Shown: piece after piece, positions 1 through 8,626 of the stretch
Layout of the letters: every line of letters begins with the position of its first letter
How positions within the stretch are numbered: position 1 is the stretch's first letter
Source: an uncultured Ruegeria sp.
GTDB taxonomy: Bacteria > Pseudomonadota > Alphaproteobacteria > Rhodobacterales > Rhodobacteraceae
DNA length: 64,000 bases
NCBI RefSeq assembly: GCF_947497005.1
Contig: NZ_CANMFF010000013.1
Span: 1 to 64,000, forward strand
Reading direction: 5' to 3'
Program-made: the position numbers and the translations under genes
The notes under the pieces: generated by a model
Told to the model about the DNA's origin: nothing
Database searches by the model: none
What the model saw: only the letters and a program-made list of their open reading frames with translations

Positions 1-77
1 CTTTCGCATTCGTTTGCTCCTTCGAAAAGTTGAGCAAACTCTACATCAGAGCGAGGGAAGTTTCGGGGGGCAGGTCA
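1..77 (-). mobile_element. End of an IS3-family insertion sequence, running off the left edge
   Basis: On the minus strand a G/C-rich terminal sequence beginning TGACCTGCCCCCCG (77 downward) is followed about 55 nt later by a GAAGGAG ribosome site and an ATG at 9..7 with codons for Met-Arg-Lys. From memory this matches the left end and OrfA start of a common Rhodobacterales IS3-type element; only the end is inside the window. The transposase itself, the other terminal repeat and any target duplication are outside. The boundary at 77 is inferred from the inverted-repeat-like sequence. Confidence 0.55.
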
Positions 78-152
78 ACCCCCAATAGGTCTGTCATACC
101 AACACTTGTCAATTAACAGAATTAACGGCTCTTCTTGTTTGTTCTTCGACAT
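75..152 (-). pseudogene. 5' end of an unknown gene, cut by the IS element
   Basis: A very good ribosome site (GGGAGGTGAC) precedes an ATG at 152..150. It opens a 25-codon reading frame (begins MSKNKQEEPLILLIDK) that ends in a TGA at 77..75, which is the first triplet of the IS terminal sequence. The simplest reading is that a gene reading leftward was disrupted by IS insertion, leaving only its start. The peptide is too short to assign a family. It could alternatively be a tiny gene or an IS-carried leader. Confidence 0.4.
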
Positions 153-287
153 GTCACCTCCCGAGGTAAAAAACCCGACTCATCTAAAATGACAATTCTT
201 AGCGACACTACAAGCGACAGTCACGTACAGGGGTAATGAGCATATCCCGAGCCCAAAGCAGAAGCCGCTTTTCGGAAGCATAGTTGT

Positions 288-479
288 CTAGCCCCCTGTA
301 TCTGCGCCACTGGTTTGGCGTTTTTCTAATATGGTTCCCGATACTGGTGGACGCATGTTGAGTGCCTGGTGAGGGCGGGTATGATTGTGCAGCTTGAGCC
401 AGCGGTTGATGACGATCTGGGCTTGCTCGGTTGCGGTGAACTATTCGGCATTGAGCACTTCTCGAACTACTGGTGGCCC
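288..479 (-). pseudogene. Remnant of an IS3-family transposase (C-terminal piece)
   Basis: Reading leftward from about 479 to a TAG at 290..288, the translation contains REVLNAE, then an in-frame TAG at 443..441, then a stretch with NRWLKLHNHTRPHQALNMRP. The last part is the typical end of the DDE integrase core of IS3-type transposases. Only about 60 residues survive, with no DDE residues except the final region, so this is a dead fragment. A sequence resembling an IS end (near 200-215) lies just downstream. It is a different element from the one at the left edge as far as can be seen. Confidence 0.65.
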
Positions 480-547
480 GAATTTTTCGATTTCCTACAT
501 TCATACAATTACTGCTATATGTGAATTCTTTAAATGATGAGGACACG

Positions 548-874
548 ATGAACTCACTAACCAGAATAACACGTGGGATGGGCATCGCTTTCAAAGACGG
601 TAGAGTGAAAGGCATTCTTGCCTTCACAATTGGAATGATCTTGTGGGCCTCGGTTTTTTACCACTTCGTCGAGGGTTGGAGTTGGCTCGACTCAATCTAC
701 TTTTCTGTCGTGACCATTTCGACCGTGGGGTTTGGTGACTTCTCACCTGAAACCGCGGCGGGGAAGATCTTTACGATGGTATACATCATTGTGGGGCTCG
801 GCGTATTCGTGACCGCCGCGACCACAGTGGCAGATACAATCTTGTCCCAAGACGACAAAAAAGCGGACAAATAG
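548..874 (+). CDS. Two-transmembrane potassium channel family protein
   Basis: A 108-residue inner-membrane protein of the ion-channel (Ion_trans_2) type. Residues 23-41 form the first membrane helix, followed by a pore loop and the selectivity filter TVGFGD at 59-64; a second helix spans about 74-95. This is the minimal KcsA-like pore, with no attached RCK or cyclic-nucleotide domain; the short acidic/basic tail ends KKADK. The start at 548 is chosen because GATGAGGA lies just upstream; an upstream in-frame start at 473 would add 25 residues without a clear ribosome site. It stands alone, with 180 nt of unassigned sequence before the next gene. Ion specificity is inferred from the filter only. 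Confidence 0.8.
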   Translation: MNSLTRITRGMGIAFKDGRVKGILAFTIGMILWASVFYHFVEGWSWLDSIYFSVVTISTVGFGDFSPETAAGKIFTMVYIIVGLGVFVTAATTVADTILSQDDKKADK

Positions 875-1054
875 TTATTACCCAATTGAGCCAACTGAGG
901 CCATGTACAGGCATTGATTTGGCTGGGCACCACAAAACTTAGCCCGGATTCATTCGTGTCTTCAAGCTGATAGATGACCGCCATAAGTTCTAGAGTATAT
1001 ACATATTGCGTTTCTTGAGTGTAATGTTCGGAAAGCATGTAGTGGAGGGATGGA

Positions 1055-2134
1055 ATGGAAAAGACCCAAGACGCGAAGATTGTCGACCTTGCGATACGAT
1101 TGCTCTTTCTCGGATTATTCCTCTACAGCGCCTTGGTCATGGTGGCCCCGCTTGCAAGTGTGGTTATCTGGGCAACGATACTCAGCGTCGCGCTTTACCC
1201 GGCATTTGATTGGCTGCAATCCAAGCTGGGAGGACGAAAGAAACTTGCCACAACAATTATCGTTTTGTTGGGCCTTGTTCTGACCCTGGGGCCAGTCGCA
1301 ACTGCGGTGTCTGGAGCTGCAGAATTAGGTGCCGAGTTTGCGGAACAGGCAGACAAGGGTGAACTGAAAATTCCACCCGCGCCCGAGGGTCTCAAGGAAT
1401 TACCGCTGATCGGAAGCAAGATTTCCGACGTGTGGGGAATGTTTGAACGGAACCTGGATGGTGCGCTAGCAAAATACGGCGCGCAAATTCTTGAGATCAC
1501 CAAATCCCTCTTTGGAAAGGTACTCGGAATCGGAATTGGGCTGCTCGGCCTTGCTCTGTCCGTATTGATAATGGGTGCCTTGTTCAGCCCCGGGCCAAGC
1601 CTGGTCCAAGGCCTCCAACGATTCGCCAATCGCGTATTTGCTCCTCGCGGTGGTGAATTCGTCACGTTGGCGGGTGCCACTATCCGCAATGTGACAAAAG
1701 GCGTGATTGGGGTGGCTGCCATTCAGGCGGTCGTCGTTTGGATCTTGCTGGTGCTGTTCGGGATTAACTCGGCCGCCACGCTCGCTTTCATCTGCCTGAT
1801 CCTTTCAATTATCCAGATCGGGCCAGGCTTGGTTCTATTGCCGGTGATCATCTACGCTTGGAGCTCCATGTCCGGTGGTGCAGCGTTGATATTCACCATA
1901 CTGGCAATTCCAGTGACCATAATGGATAGCTTCCTAAGACCTGTATTCATCTCGAAGGGCCTTGAGACACCCATGCTTGTAATCCTCATTGGTGTTCTCG
2001 GAGGCATGATGGCCTATGGTTTGATCGGAATTTTCATGGGCCCGGTTCTGTTTGCCGTCTTCTATGAATTGTTCAAGGTCTGGATCGACGTTTCACCAGA
2101 AGCCGATGACGCCGTTGAAGGAGCGGCAAAATGA
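1055..2134 (+). CDS. AI-2E family transporter (DUF20/PerM-like membrane protein)
   Basis: A 359-residue polytopic membrane protein. It has paired N-terminal helices (about 13-52), a third helix at 63-82 and a soluble stretch at about 85-155. A further helix follows, and a C-terminal bundle (about 215-335) contains the characteristic glycine-rich helices (for example GVLGGMMAYGLIGIFMGPV). This is the AI-2E exporter (PF01594) architecture and normal length. The start at 1055 has GGAGGGA immediately upstream. The stop overlaps the next start by 4 nt (ATGA), so it is translationally coupled to an HlyD-type adaptor. Some family members work as antiporters or exporters; the cargo cannot be read from the sequence. 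Confidence 0.85.
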   Translation: MEKTQDAKIVDLAIRLLFLGLFLYSALVMVAPLASVVIWATILSVALYPAFDWLQSKLGGRKKLATTIIVLLGLVLTLGPVATAVSGAAELGAEFAEQADKGELKIPPAPEGLKELPLIGSKISDVWGMFERNLDGALAKYGAQILEITKSLFGKVLGIGIGLLGLALSVLIMGALFSPGPSLVQGLQRFANRVFAPRGGEFVTLAGATIRNVTKGVIGVAAIQAVVVWILLVLFGINSAATLAFICLILSIIQIGPGLVLLPVIIYAWSSMSGGAALIFTILAIPVTIMDSFLRPVFISKGLETPMLVILIGVLGGMMAYGLIGIFMGPVLFAVFYELFKVWIDVSPEADDAVEGAAK

Positions 2135-3195
2135 GGAAAACGATTTGGTCGACACTGGCTGTCATTCTGGTTTTTCTTGTGTGGTATTTAGTTGCTGATC
2201 GAAAAACGCCGTTTACGGGAAATGCCAGAGTGAAAGCCGTGGCGACCCAGATCGTTCCGCAGGTGACCGGAACTGTGACAGAAGTCTTGGTCGAAAATGG
2301 TCAGATTGTCTCAGCCGGAGATGTCCTCGTTCGGATCGACCCTCGACCCTATGAGATTCAGCGCGACAAGGCGGAAGCTGACCTGGAAGCAGCTACTCAA
2401 GAAGTGGGCGCATCTTCGGCAGAGGTGAGAGCGGCACAAGCCAAGCTCGCAAGGGCGCAGAGCGATCTGGATACGATGCGCATCCAAACGGAACGGGTAT
2501 TTGCGCTTGAAAAGAAAGGATTGATTGCCGTCTCAAAGGCCGATGACGCCCGAGGGCAACTGGCAGAGTCCGAGGCAAACTATGAGAACGCAAAAGCGGA
2601 TCTAGAAAAAGCAAAACAGAGGCTTGGTGACGACGGGATTGAAAACCCTAAAATCCAGCGCGCGTTGGCAGCCTTGGCGGATGCAGAGCTTAACCTTGAG
2701 TGGACTGAACTGCGTGCTCCGGCGACAGGTGTCATCTCTAATTTGCTGATAGCACCCGGAACATATGCGCGATCTGGTCAGGATCTGTTGACGTTTCTGG
2801 ACGCAACTGACGTCTGGATCGAGGCCTATTTTACCGAGAACAACCTTGGAAGAGCCTCGATAGGTTCTCCGGTTGACGTGGTGTTAGATATGCATCCAGG
2901 TCAAATTGTTCCGGGCGTCATTGAGAGCTTTAGTGCTGCCGTATCCTTAAGCGGCGGTGATGTGCCAGGGCAATTGGCGAGCCCGCCAAGCACTAAAGGT
3001 TTTTTGCGCGAGCCTGAGAGGTTCCCAGTCAGGATCGTTTTACCTGGCTATGAAGCCGGAAGCACCGAAGATGACCTTCGCTTTCAACTGAATGGACAAG
3101 CCGATGTGATCATGTACCTAAGCGACAACTCGTTGCTGAACCTCGTAGGCCGTACCTACATCCGCATGGTTTCAATTCTGTCCTATGCGTATTGA
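2131..3195 (+). CDS. HlyD family efflux periplasmic adaptor subunit
   Basis: A 354-residue membrane-fusion protein. An N-terminal helix (about 5-22) anchors it in the inner membrane. The first half of a lipoyl-like domain (34-75, with VTGTVTEVLVENGQIVSAGD) leads into an Ala/Glu/Lys-rich coiled coil (about 75-175). The second lipoyl half (RAPATGVISNLL) and beta-barrel follow. The family links an inner-membrane exporter to an outer-membrane channel. Here it overlaps both its neighbours, the AI-2E transporter upstream and a DUF2955 membrane protein downstream, so the three probably form one efflux unit of the AaeA/AaeB type. No TolC-type gene is nearby. Confidence 0.88.
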   Translation: MRKTIWSTLAVILVFLVWYLVADRKTPFTGNARVKAVATQIVPQVTGTVTEVLVENGQIVSAGDVLVRIDPRPYEIQRDKAEADLEAATQEVGASSAEVRAAQAKLARAQSDLDTMRIQTERVFALEKKGLIAVSKADDARGQLAESEANYENAKADLEKAKQRLGDDGIENPKIQRALAALADAELNLEWTELRAPATGVISNLLIAPGTYARSGQDLLTFLDATDVWIEAYFTENNLGRASIGSPVDVVLDMHPGQIVPGVIESFSAAVSLSGGDVPGQLASPPSTKGFLREPERFPVRIVLPGYEAGSTEDDLRFQLNGQADVIMYLSDNSLLNLVGRTYIRMVSILSYAY

Positions 3196-4195
3196 GGACC
3201 AACGCTCTGTTACCCGGCTTGCGCTGGGTGTTACCGGCGTCTTTTCACTGGGCCTGTTTCTTGGGTGGCCCCTCGCCGTCATTGGGGCAGTGTTCGCCGC
3301 CCTTTTCCTACAAGCACCTGCTGCATTGCCTATGGCAGCATTTGCTAAGCTGTTTGTCTTCTCTATTGGATTGATGTTCATTTCGTTCCTGTTGTCGTCA
3401 ATTTTCTCACCATATCCGCTTGTGTTTCTCATTCTGGTGGCCATTGGAATAATCCTGTCTTTCATATGGTCCGTTTCGGGCGCCGGAGTTTTACCCGGTG
3501 TCATAGCTCTCATGGGCGCATTGATGATTCCGAACCTGGTTTTGCAATCACAGGACCTGGCTTTGGTGCTCGTGTATTGGATACCGTTGAACCTGCTGTT
3601 CGCAGGCTTCGCATCGACACTGATGTTCGTGTTGATACCCGCTGAGCCTCAAACGGCGGCTCAAAAAAAAGCTGTATCACAGCCGAGTTTCGACCCACAT
3701 CGCCGAATAGTCAGGATGTCTCTTGTCACAGTGCCTTTTGCTATGGCGTTTTTTGTTTCCGGCGCGTCTGCATTGCTTGTTCTGTTCTTTGTCGCGCTGC
3801 TGAGCCAACAACTTGCAGCGATGCCTGCCGCGGGTAAAACGGTTGCAAAAGCTATGCTGACGGCAAACCTGCTTGGGGCGGCAGTATCCATCATTTGCTA
3901 TGAAATAAACGTAATAGCTCCGGTTATTCTGACGCCCATATTGCTGTGTTTTTTCTTTTGCCTGACACTCGGAGCACTCGGTAAATCTCAAGCCCCGCTC
4001 GCCGCCGCTGCCGGCTCTGCTATTACAACAGCCCTGATCGTATATGGCGGGTCGGTTGCACCGTTTTCAGACGAGGCTGACGTCAAGAGCATCACTCGAG
4101 TATTGCAAGTTGCCAGCGCCGCCTTCTTTGTAATCATCGCATATGTCGTGGTGGATGAATTCTGGCCGGAAAAAGAGCGCCGGACAGCTCAATGA
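3185..4195 (+). CDS. DUF2955 domain-containing (FUSC-like) membrane protein
   Basis: A 336-residue protein with about ten hydrophobic segments in two halves, separated by a polar linker near residues 155-175. This pattern and its position after an HlyD adaptor fit DUF2955, which is related to fusaric-acid-resistance/AaeB permeases. It begins 11 nt inside the HlyD gene, indicating translational coupling. It is the likely transport partner of that adaptor; whether it or the AI-2E protein is the main pore cannot be decided. Cargo is probably a small aromatic acid if the AaeAB analogy holds, which is inference only. Confidence 0.75.
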   Translation: MRIEDQRSVTRLALGVTGVFSLGLFLGWPLAVIGAVFAALFLQAPAALPMAAFAKLFVFSIGLMFISFLLSSIFSPYPLVFLILVAIGIILSFIWSVSGAGVLPGVIALMGALMIPNLVLQSQDLALVLVYWIPLNLLFAGFASTLMFVLIPAEPQTAAQKKAVSQPSFDPHRRIVRMSLVTVPFAMAFFVSGASALLVLFFVALLSQQLAAMPAAGKTVAKAMLTANLLGAAVSIICYEINVIAPVILTPILLCFFFCLTLGALGKSQAPLAAAAGSAITTALIVYGGSVAPFSDEADVKSITRVLQVASAAFFVIIAYVVVDEFWPEKERRTAQ

Positions 4196-4560
4196 AGTTA
4201 GTTGCTACAAGGCTTGGCGCTGAAACCAGTAGAGTTCTCGGTTTGACCATTTCTACATAATTCATCTGGGCCGAAAGACGTCAGCATTGTCCGCGGTCCA
4301 GACCTCCAAATTGATCGCGATTTTGCGGTTGCAGCTAAAATCCGGAATGCGGGCTGCGACCGCAGCATTTGAAGACCGTGCTCGAGGTCGGCTCTGGGCC
4401 GTCGTTAACAATTGCGCGGGTCGACCTTTCGGTCGATACTGCAATGTACTCGATAGCCGTAACGGGCCCAGAGCAACCAACGCCGCAGTGTGTGTGAATA
4501 ACGGCTTCAGTGTACATCATGGAAGGGTTAAAGAGGCTTTCGCCGATTTCTACGTCGTCT
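4196..4560. other. Convergent intergenic region holding a dispersed repeat copy
   Basis: This gap lies between two genes that end towards each other. No convincing reading frame or RNA gene is seen. It contains one copy of the 42-nt module (4360-4401) that is listed separately, and otherwise unassigned sequence. Confidence 0.6.
4360..4401 (+). repeat. 42-nt dispersed intergenic module, copy 1
   Basis: The module opens with CCGCAGCATT and closes with TCGGCTCTGGGCCG, with a variable middle of 18 nt. The same layout recurs at 31054-31094 and 60344-60385, with weaker copies near 62776-62817 and 39450-39463. It lies in a convergent gene gap. Confidence 0.6.
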
Positions 4561-5649
4561 CTAAACCTGCTGAGACAAAAAGCTTTCGATGCCCAAAATC
4601 ACAGATTTCATCGCGTCGATCTGTGCGTTTTCGCCCATATGCGCCACTCGGAACACTTCTTCTCTATTTGTGCCAAAACCTCCGGCAATGCGGAGTTGAT
4701 GTTCGGCGATCAGATAGGTCACCAGTTCGGATGACGCGAAGCGGTCGCCGGTTTTGATCGCGGTGACTCCTGCGGCGCGGGCGTTTGCTTGGATCTGCGC
4801 TCGCAGACCGAGACGTTTCAAACCGTTGCATAAGAAATCGCGTGCCTCGGCGTGACGGGCGTAGCGGGTGTTCAGCATGTCATCCAGCGCGACGTCCAGC
4901 GCATGAACAACCGCCACAGGCATGGTTGTCAGGCTTGGATGCCAATTTCTTGCGGCGTCGTATTGATCCCGCCATCGGATTACATCCGTGAAGCCACCGC
5001 GCGGCGACTGTTTCGCTTCGATCCGATCCCAGGCTTCATCTGCAACGGCGATCAACCCGACCCCCGGTACAGAGCCCAACCCTTTCTGCGAGGCCGCCGT
5101 CATCACCGACACCCCCCAGTCATCTATTTGGGCAGAAGATGTGCCAAGTGCGCTGACACTATCGACCATAACGGGTACGCCCGCATCTGAGGCGACTTTG
5201 GCGAGGGCCTCGACCGGTTGCTGCAATCCGGTTGAAGTTTCCACATGGGTAAAACAGAGGAGGTCGTATTTCCGCTGAGACAGCGCCGCACGCACGGCCT
5301 CTGGGTCCGCCGGCTGCCCTTCGGGCACAGGCATCAACACGGCGGTCGCCCCACCGCATTCAACAGATTTTTTCAGGATATTGCTGAAATAGCCCGCATC
5401 CAGGATCAATGCCGTCTGTCCCTCGTCAAGCATCGCCCGGATCGCCATTTCATTGGCCAATGTGCCAGAGCCCGGGATGATCCCGACATACCCGCTGGTT
5501 CCAAAAACAGGCTTCAGATTTTCAGTCGCGCGCACGTAAGCTCGTGAAAACTCGGGACCAACATGCAGGCCCTGGGGGCCATGCTGTGCCGCCAACACAT
5601 TTGCAGCCACTTCCACGGGGCCAGGCGTAAAATTGCGAACGTGCGCCAT
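4561..5649 (-). CDS. Class V aminotransferase (alanine-glyoxylate / aminoethylphosphonate type)
   Basis: A 362-residue PLP-dependent transaminase of fold type I, class V. It opens with the family's FTPGPVEV motif, has the cofactor Asp at 163 (MVDSVSALGT) and the Schiff-base Lys at 189 (SQKGLGSVPG). The length is normal. Relatives transfer amino groups from alanine, serine or 2-aminoethylphosphonate to glyoxylate or pyruvate; the exact substrate cannot be assigned. It follows an SDR gene with a 1-nt overlap and a cupin gene, forming a three-gene leftward operon read divergently from an IclR regulator. Its partners suggest that the amino product or donor belongs to a short catabolic route that also needs a dehydrogenase and a cupin dioxygenase. 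Confidence 0.8.
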   Translation of the reverse strand: MAHVRNFTPGPVEVAANVLAAQHGPQGLHVGPEFSRAYVRATENLKPVFGTSGYVGIIPGSGTLANEMAIRAMLDEGQTALILDAGYFSNILKKSVECGGATAVLMPVPEGQPADPEAVRAALSQRKYDLLCFTHVETSTGLQQPVEALAKVASDAGVPVMVDSVSALGTSSAQIDDWGVSVMTAASQKGLGSVPGVGLIAVADEAWDRIEAKQSPRGGFTDVIRWRDQYDAARNWHPSLTTMPVAVVHALDVALDDMLNTRYARHAEARDFLCNGLKRLGLRAQIQANARAAGVTAIKTGDRFASSELVTYLIAEHQLRIAGGFGTNREEVFRVAHMGENAQIDAMKSVILGIESFLSQQV

Positions 5650-6383
5650 CAGTAGGTCGCTCTTCCACCTGAGAGATCAAAGACTGCGCCAGTGTTGAAT
5701 GTGCAATCTTCGGAACTTAGCCACATCACTATGCGCGCGGCCTCTTCAACCCAACCGAGGCGTTTCATCGGGGATTTGTCGATCATGATCTGCACGAAAT
5801 CTGGCGTCATCTGATCCAGGATCGACGTCTTGATGGCAGCAGGAGCGATGCAATTGACGCGAATATCAGTCTGCGCCAACTCCTTGGCAAGCGACTTGGT
5901 GAAACCGATGACGCCTGCCTTGGACGCCGAATAGGCCGAGGCGTTAGGCGTGCCTTCTTTGCCTGCTAGCGAGGCCATATTGACGATCCGACCAAAGCCA
6001 GTCTCCTGCATCACGGGAACGATGGCATGAGCCAAGTAAAAAGTTCCGGTCAGATTGACCTCAATTACGCGGGCCCAGACCGCCGGATCGTTTTCCACGA
6101 CCGGAAGTGTTGGACCGGAGAAACCCGCATTGTGAGACAGAAAATCAATGCCATCGAAGGCTTTTCTGGTCTCTGCAACTGCTGAGGCAATCTGGTCTGG
6201 TTGGCTGATATCCACTTTGCAAGCGATTGCACCTTCGGGGGCGTCATTTGGTTCTGAAAGATCCCAGATCGCCACGTTGGCGCCGGCAGCTGCATAGTGG
6301 CGTGCGATTTCGGCTCCGATCCCGGCTGCCCCGCCGGTGATAACGGCGGTACAGCCTGCGAAGTCATAGGTTACATTGCTCAT
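5649..6383 (-). CDS. SDR family oxidoreductase
   Basis: A 244-residue classical short-chain dehydrogenase. It shows the cofactor loop TGGAAGIG (16-23), the NAG motif at 85-87, and the catalytic set Ser138, Tyr151 and Lys155 (YSASK). The protein has no signal peptide and is cytoplasmic. The acidic residue after the second strand (WDLSE at about 40) suggests NAD rather than NADP, which is inference. It sits between the aminotransferase (1-nt overlap) and the cupin gene in the IclR-flanked operon. It probably oxidises or reduces a hydroxy/keto group of the operon's substrate. Confidence 0.87.
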   Translation of the reverse strand: MSNVTYDFAGCTAVITGGAAGIGAEIARHYAAAGANVAIWDLSEPNDAPEGAIACKVDISQPDQIASAVAETRKAFDGIDFLSHNAGFSGPTLPVVENDPAVWARVIEVNLTGTFYLAHAIVPVMQETGFGRIVNMASLAGKEGTPNASAYSASKAGVIGFTKSLAKELAQTDIRVNCIAPAAIKTSILDQMTPDFVQIMIDKSPMKRLGWVEEAARIVMWLSSEDCTFNTGAVFDLSGGRATY

Positions 6384-6389
6384 GATGTC

Positions 6390-6920
6390 TTACCGGATAA
6401 AATTTTTCACGTAGTCAGCGCCAAGGCCAACCTTTTCGAAATGCGCACGGCACATATCGATCTTAGTGAACACGTCCTCATAGCCCAGGTGATTTCCGTC
6501 GGGATCGCAGTAGTACATCACCCCGTTAACCTGAAAATAGGTGATCATTTCCTCGACATCATCGGGCACAACAAGCGTGTGGGTCTCTCCGGGCGGTTCG
6601 AATACATAACTGCCCTCTTCGGCAAACCAATCATGCTCAAGATAGTGCCAGCGCCCCTTCAGCACGAAACCATGCACCGGGCAGGCATGGCGGTGGCGCG
6701 ACAAAACACCGGATTTGGTGACTTTCAGCAAGTTCATCCAGTAACCTTGCGAGACATTCAGGCAGAGCGGGCGGAAAAAAACGTGCTCAGCCTGTTGTAC
6801 CCACATGCGCGGATCATCTTCGGCCAGCGCGTCAGGGATCACAATCTCGGGTAAGGCATCCTGCGGCATCGGATGCTTGTATGGCACGCGCGGATTTTCG
6901 TCAGTTTCGGTCAGTGGCAT
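6390..6920 (-). CDS. Cupin protein of the 2,4'-dihydroxyacetophenone dioxygenase family
   Basis: A 176-residue cupin. The first cupin motif contributes His76 and His78 (SRHRHACPVHGF) with a following acidic position (YLEHDW, about 93-98). The second contributes His114 (PPGETHTLV). The C-terminal tail, with YFQVNGVMYYCD, is typical of the dihydroxyacetophenone-dioxygenase-like group, which cleaves a C-C bond next to a carbonyl with iron. First gene of the leftward operon, 108 nt from the divergent IclR gene. The substrate may differ from dihydroxyacetophenone, because no aromatic-ring genes are nearby. Confidence 0.75.
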   Translation of the reverse strand: MPLTETDENPRVPYKHPMPQDALPEIVIPDALAEDDPRMWVQQAEHVFFRPLCLNVSQGYWMNLLKVTKSGVLSRHRHACPVHGFVLKGRWHYLEHDWFAEEGSYVFEPPGETHTLVVPDDVEEMITYFQVNGVMYYCDPDGNHLGYEDVFTKIDMCRAHFEKVGLGADYVKNFIR

Positions 6921-6954
6921 TTCGACTCCTACCCATTGCGATCATTTTATCAAT

Positions 6955-6990
6955 TCCACAATATGGACACTGTGCTCAACATATGGAAGA
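6955..6990. promoter_or_regulatory. Candidate operator of the IclR regulator
   Basis: The 108-nt gap between the cupin operon and the IclR gene contains the inverted repeat TCCA-CAATA-TGGA (6955-6967) and a second half-match ACATATGGAA at about 6980-6989. IclR proteins typically bind short palindromes in such divergent gaps. This is an inference from position and symmetry. Confidence 0.4.
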
Positions 6991-7028
6991 TACACTGTCA
7001 AGACGCCCCGTCAATCGGAGAGGTAAGA

Positions 7029-7790
7029 ATGGCAAAACCGGTCCAGGGAACCCAAAGCTTTGCGCGCAGCATCGGACTGTTGCAGCATATTTGCGACCGC
7101 AGAAACCCGCCAACTATGGCCGAACTTCTGGATGAATGCGCCTTTACGCGCCCAACGCTCTATCGGTTGTTAAATGGCTTGGAAGCCGAAGGGCTGATCG
7201 TGCAGCAAAAGGACAAAAGCTACAAACCCGGCCCGCGCCTGATCAATCTTGCCCGTTCTGCGCTGACCAAGTCTGACATTCGTGACAGGGCGCGGGATGC
7301 CTTGGTTCGCGTCAGGGATCAGACGTGCGAAACCGTACATCTCGCCGTGCCAAGTGGTGAGGGGCTTGTTTATATTGACAAGATCGAAAGCCTTGAGACA
7401 GTGCGCATGAACTCGACCATAGGCACGTTTGTCCCGCTTCACTCCAGCGGAGTCGGCAAAGCCTACCTTTCGGCTTTGCCGGAAGAAAAACTTGCCGCCT
7501 TCCTGAAAAATGCGACTCTGGAGCCTATCACCCCGTTCACAACCACGGATCCAATCAAACTGCGCGACCAAATCGAGCAATGTCGTGCGCAGGGGTTCGT
7601 TTTTGACAGTCAGGAGAACGAAACCGGAATTGCATGTTTTGGCGCGCCCATCCTTGATGAAAACGCCCAACCAATTGCCGCAGTCAGCGTATCCGTGCCG
7701 TTGTTTCGGTTGAAAGACGAAACCTCGCGATACTCGATCGCCTTACTGAGCTGCGTTCGAGAATTGTCCGACGGTGAGTTTCAACGCTGA
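7029..7790 (+). CDS. IclR family transcriptional regulator
   Basis: A 253-residue regulator. An N-terminal winged helix-turn-helix (about 5-70, with FTRPTLYRLLNGLEAEGL) is followed by the IclR effector domain (about 80-245, with LHSSGVGKAYLSALPEE and GIACFGAPI). The start at 7029 is preferred over upstream in-frame codons because GGAGAGGT sits at the right distance and the family begins its HTH here. It is divergent from the cupin-SDR-aminotransferase operon and is therefore its probable local regulator; IclR effectors are often the pathway substrate. Confidence 0.88.
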   Translation: MAKPVQGTQSFARSIGLLQHICDRRNPPTMAELLDECAFTRPTLYRLLNGLEAEGLIVQQKDKSYKPGPRLINLARSALTKSDIRDRARDALVRVRDQTCETVHLAVPSGEGLVYIDKIESLETVRMNSTIGTFVPLHSSGVGKAYLSALPEEKLAAFLKNATLEPITPFTTTDPIKLRDQIEQCRAQGFVFDSQENETGIACFGAPILDENAQPIAAVSVSVPLFRLKDETSRYSIALLSCVRELSDGEFQR

Positions 7791-7993
7791 ATCTACTTCA
7801 TGTATCCAAGATTTCACCAAAGCGGCCATTAGCAGGGCCGCGATAAACAGCTGCTTGGTTCCGCAATCTTTGAGTTTGACAGGCCTCCCAACTTGCCGGT
7901 GCAGCGAATGGCGGCAAAGCGGGGGCACCTGCAGCATCTCGGTTGGCTGCTGAATGTCGGCTGTAGGCCGCCAGTGAATGCGGCCCATTAGTT

Positions 7994-8626
7994 TTAGATT
8001 TCAATGGCTTCAGCAATAGCCAAGGCGTCCTCAAGCTCGACGCCGAGATACCGAACAATGCTGTCCATATTAGTGTGTCCAAGAAGGAGCTGAACCGCGC
8101 GCAGATTTCCGGTCCTCTTGTAAACCTGTGTAACCTTAGTCCGCCGCATCGAGTGCGTGCCATACGCACTCGCCTCTAAACCGATGGACGTCACCCAATC
8201 CCGAACAATCCGGGCATACTGACGGGTAGAGATGTGCAGTCGTTCATGGAAACGTCCTGGCCACAAGTATTCCGAACCGACCATGATCTCGTCCTCCATC
8301 CATCTTTTGACAGAAGCCCGCGTTCCTTCGGAGATCTCGAAACGCACCGGCTTCTGTGTCTTGCTTTGCAGAACCGAAGCGCGCTCCTTGATTTGACCTG
8401 ACGCCATGACATCGATGACTTTCATCTTTACCAGATCGCACCCGCATAGCTTACTATCGATTGCCATATTGAACAGTGCGAGGTCGCGATGGTTTTCGGC
8501 TAACTCAAGTCGGACCCGGATCGCCCAGACATGTTTCGGTTTAAGCGGTCACTTCTGGCCGACAATGCGGCCTTGGTTCCAGGCCAGACGAAGAGCGCGA
8601 ATGGCCGGTAAGTTTGGTGTTTCCAT
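7994..8626 (-). pseudogene. Tyrosine recombinase/integrase, inactivated by an in-frame TGA
   Basis: Reading leftward from an ATG at 8626, a 210-codon frame encodes a small phage-type integrase that is interrupted by TGA at codon 26 (8551..8549). Beyond it the frame continues without a break through the catalytic parts: the His-x-x-Arg box in GTHSMRRTK, and LLGHTNMDSIVRYLG with the second His and the nucleophilic Tyr. An internal Met at 8467 could in principle start a 157-residue remnant, but it would lack the N-terminal region. The gap between this gene and the IclR gene (7791-7993) holds unassigned repeat-like sequence. It is probably the trace of an old integrated element. Confidence 0.75.
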
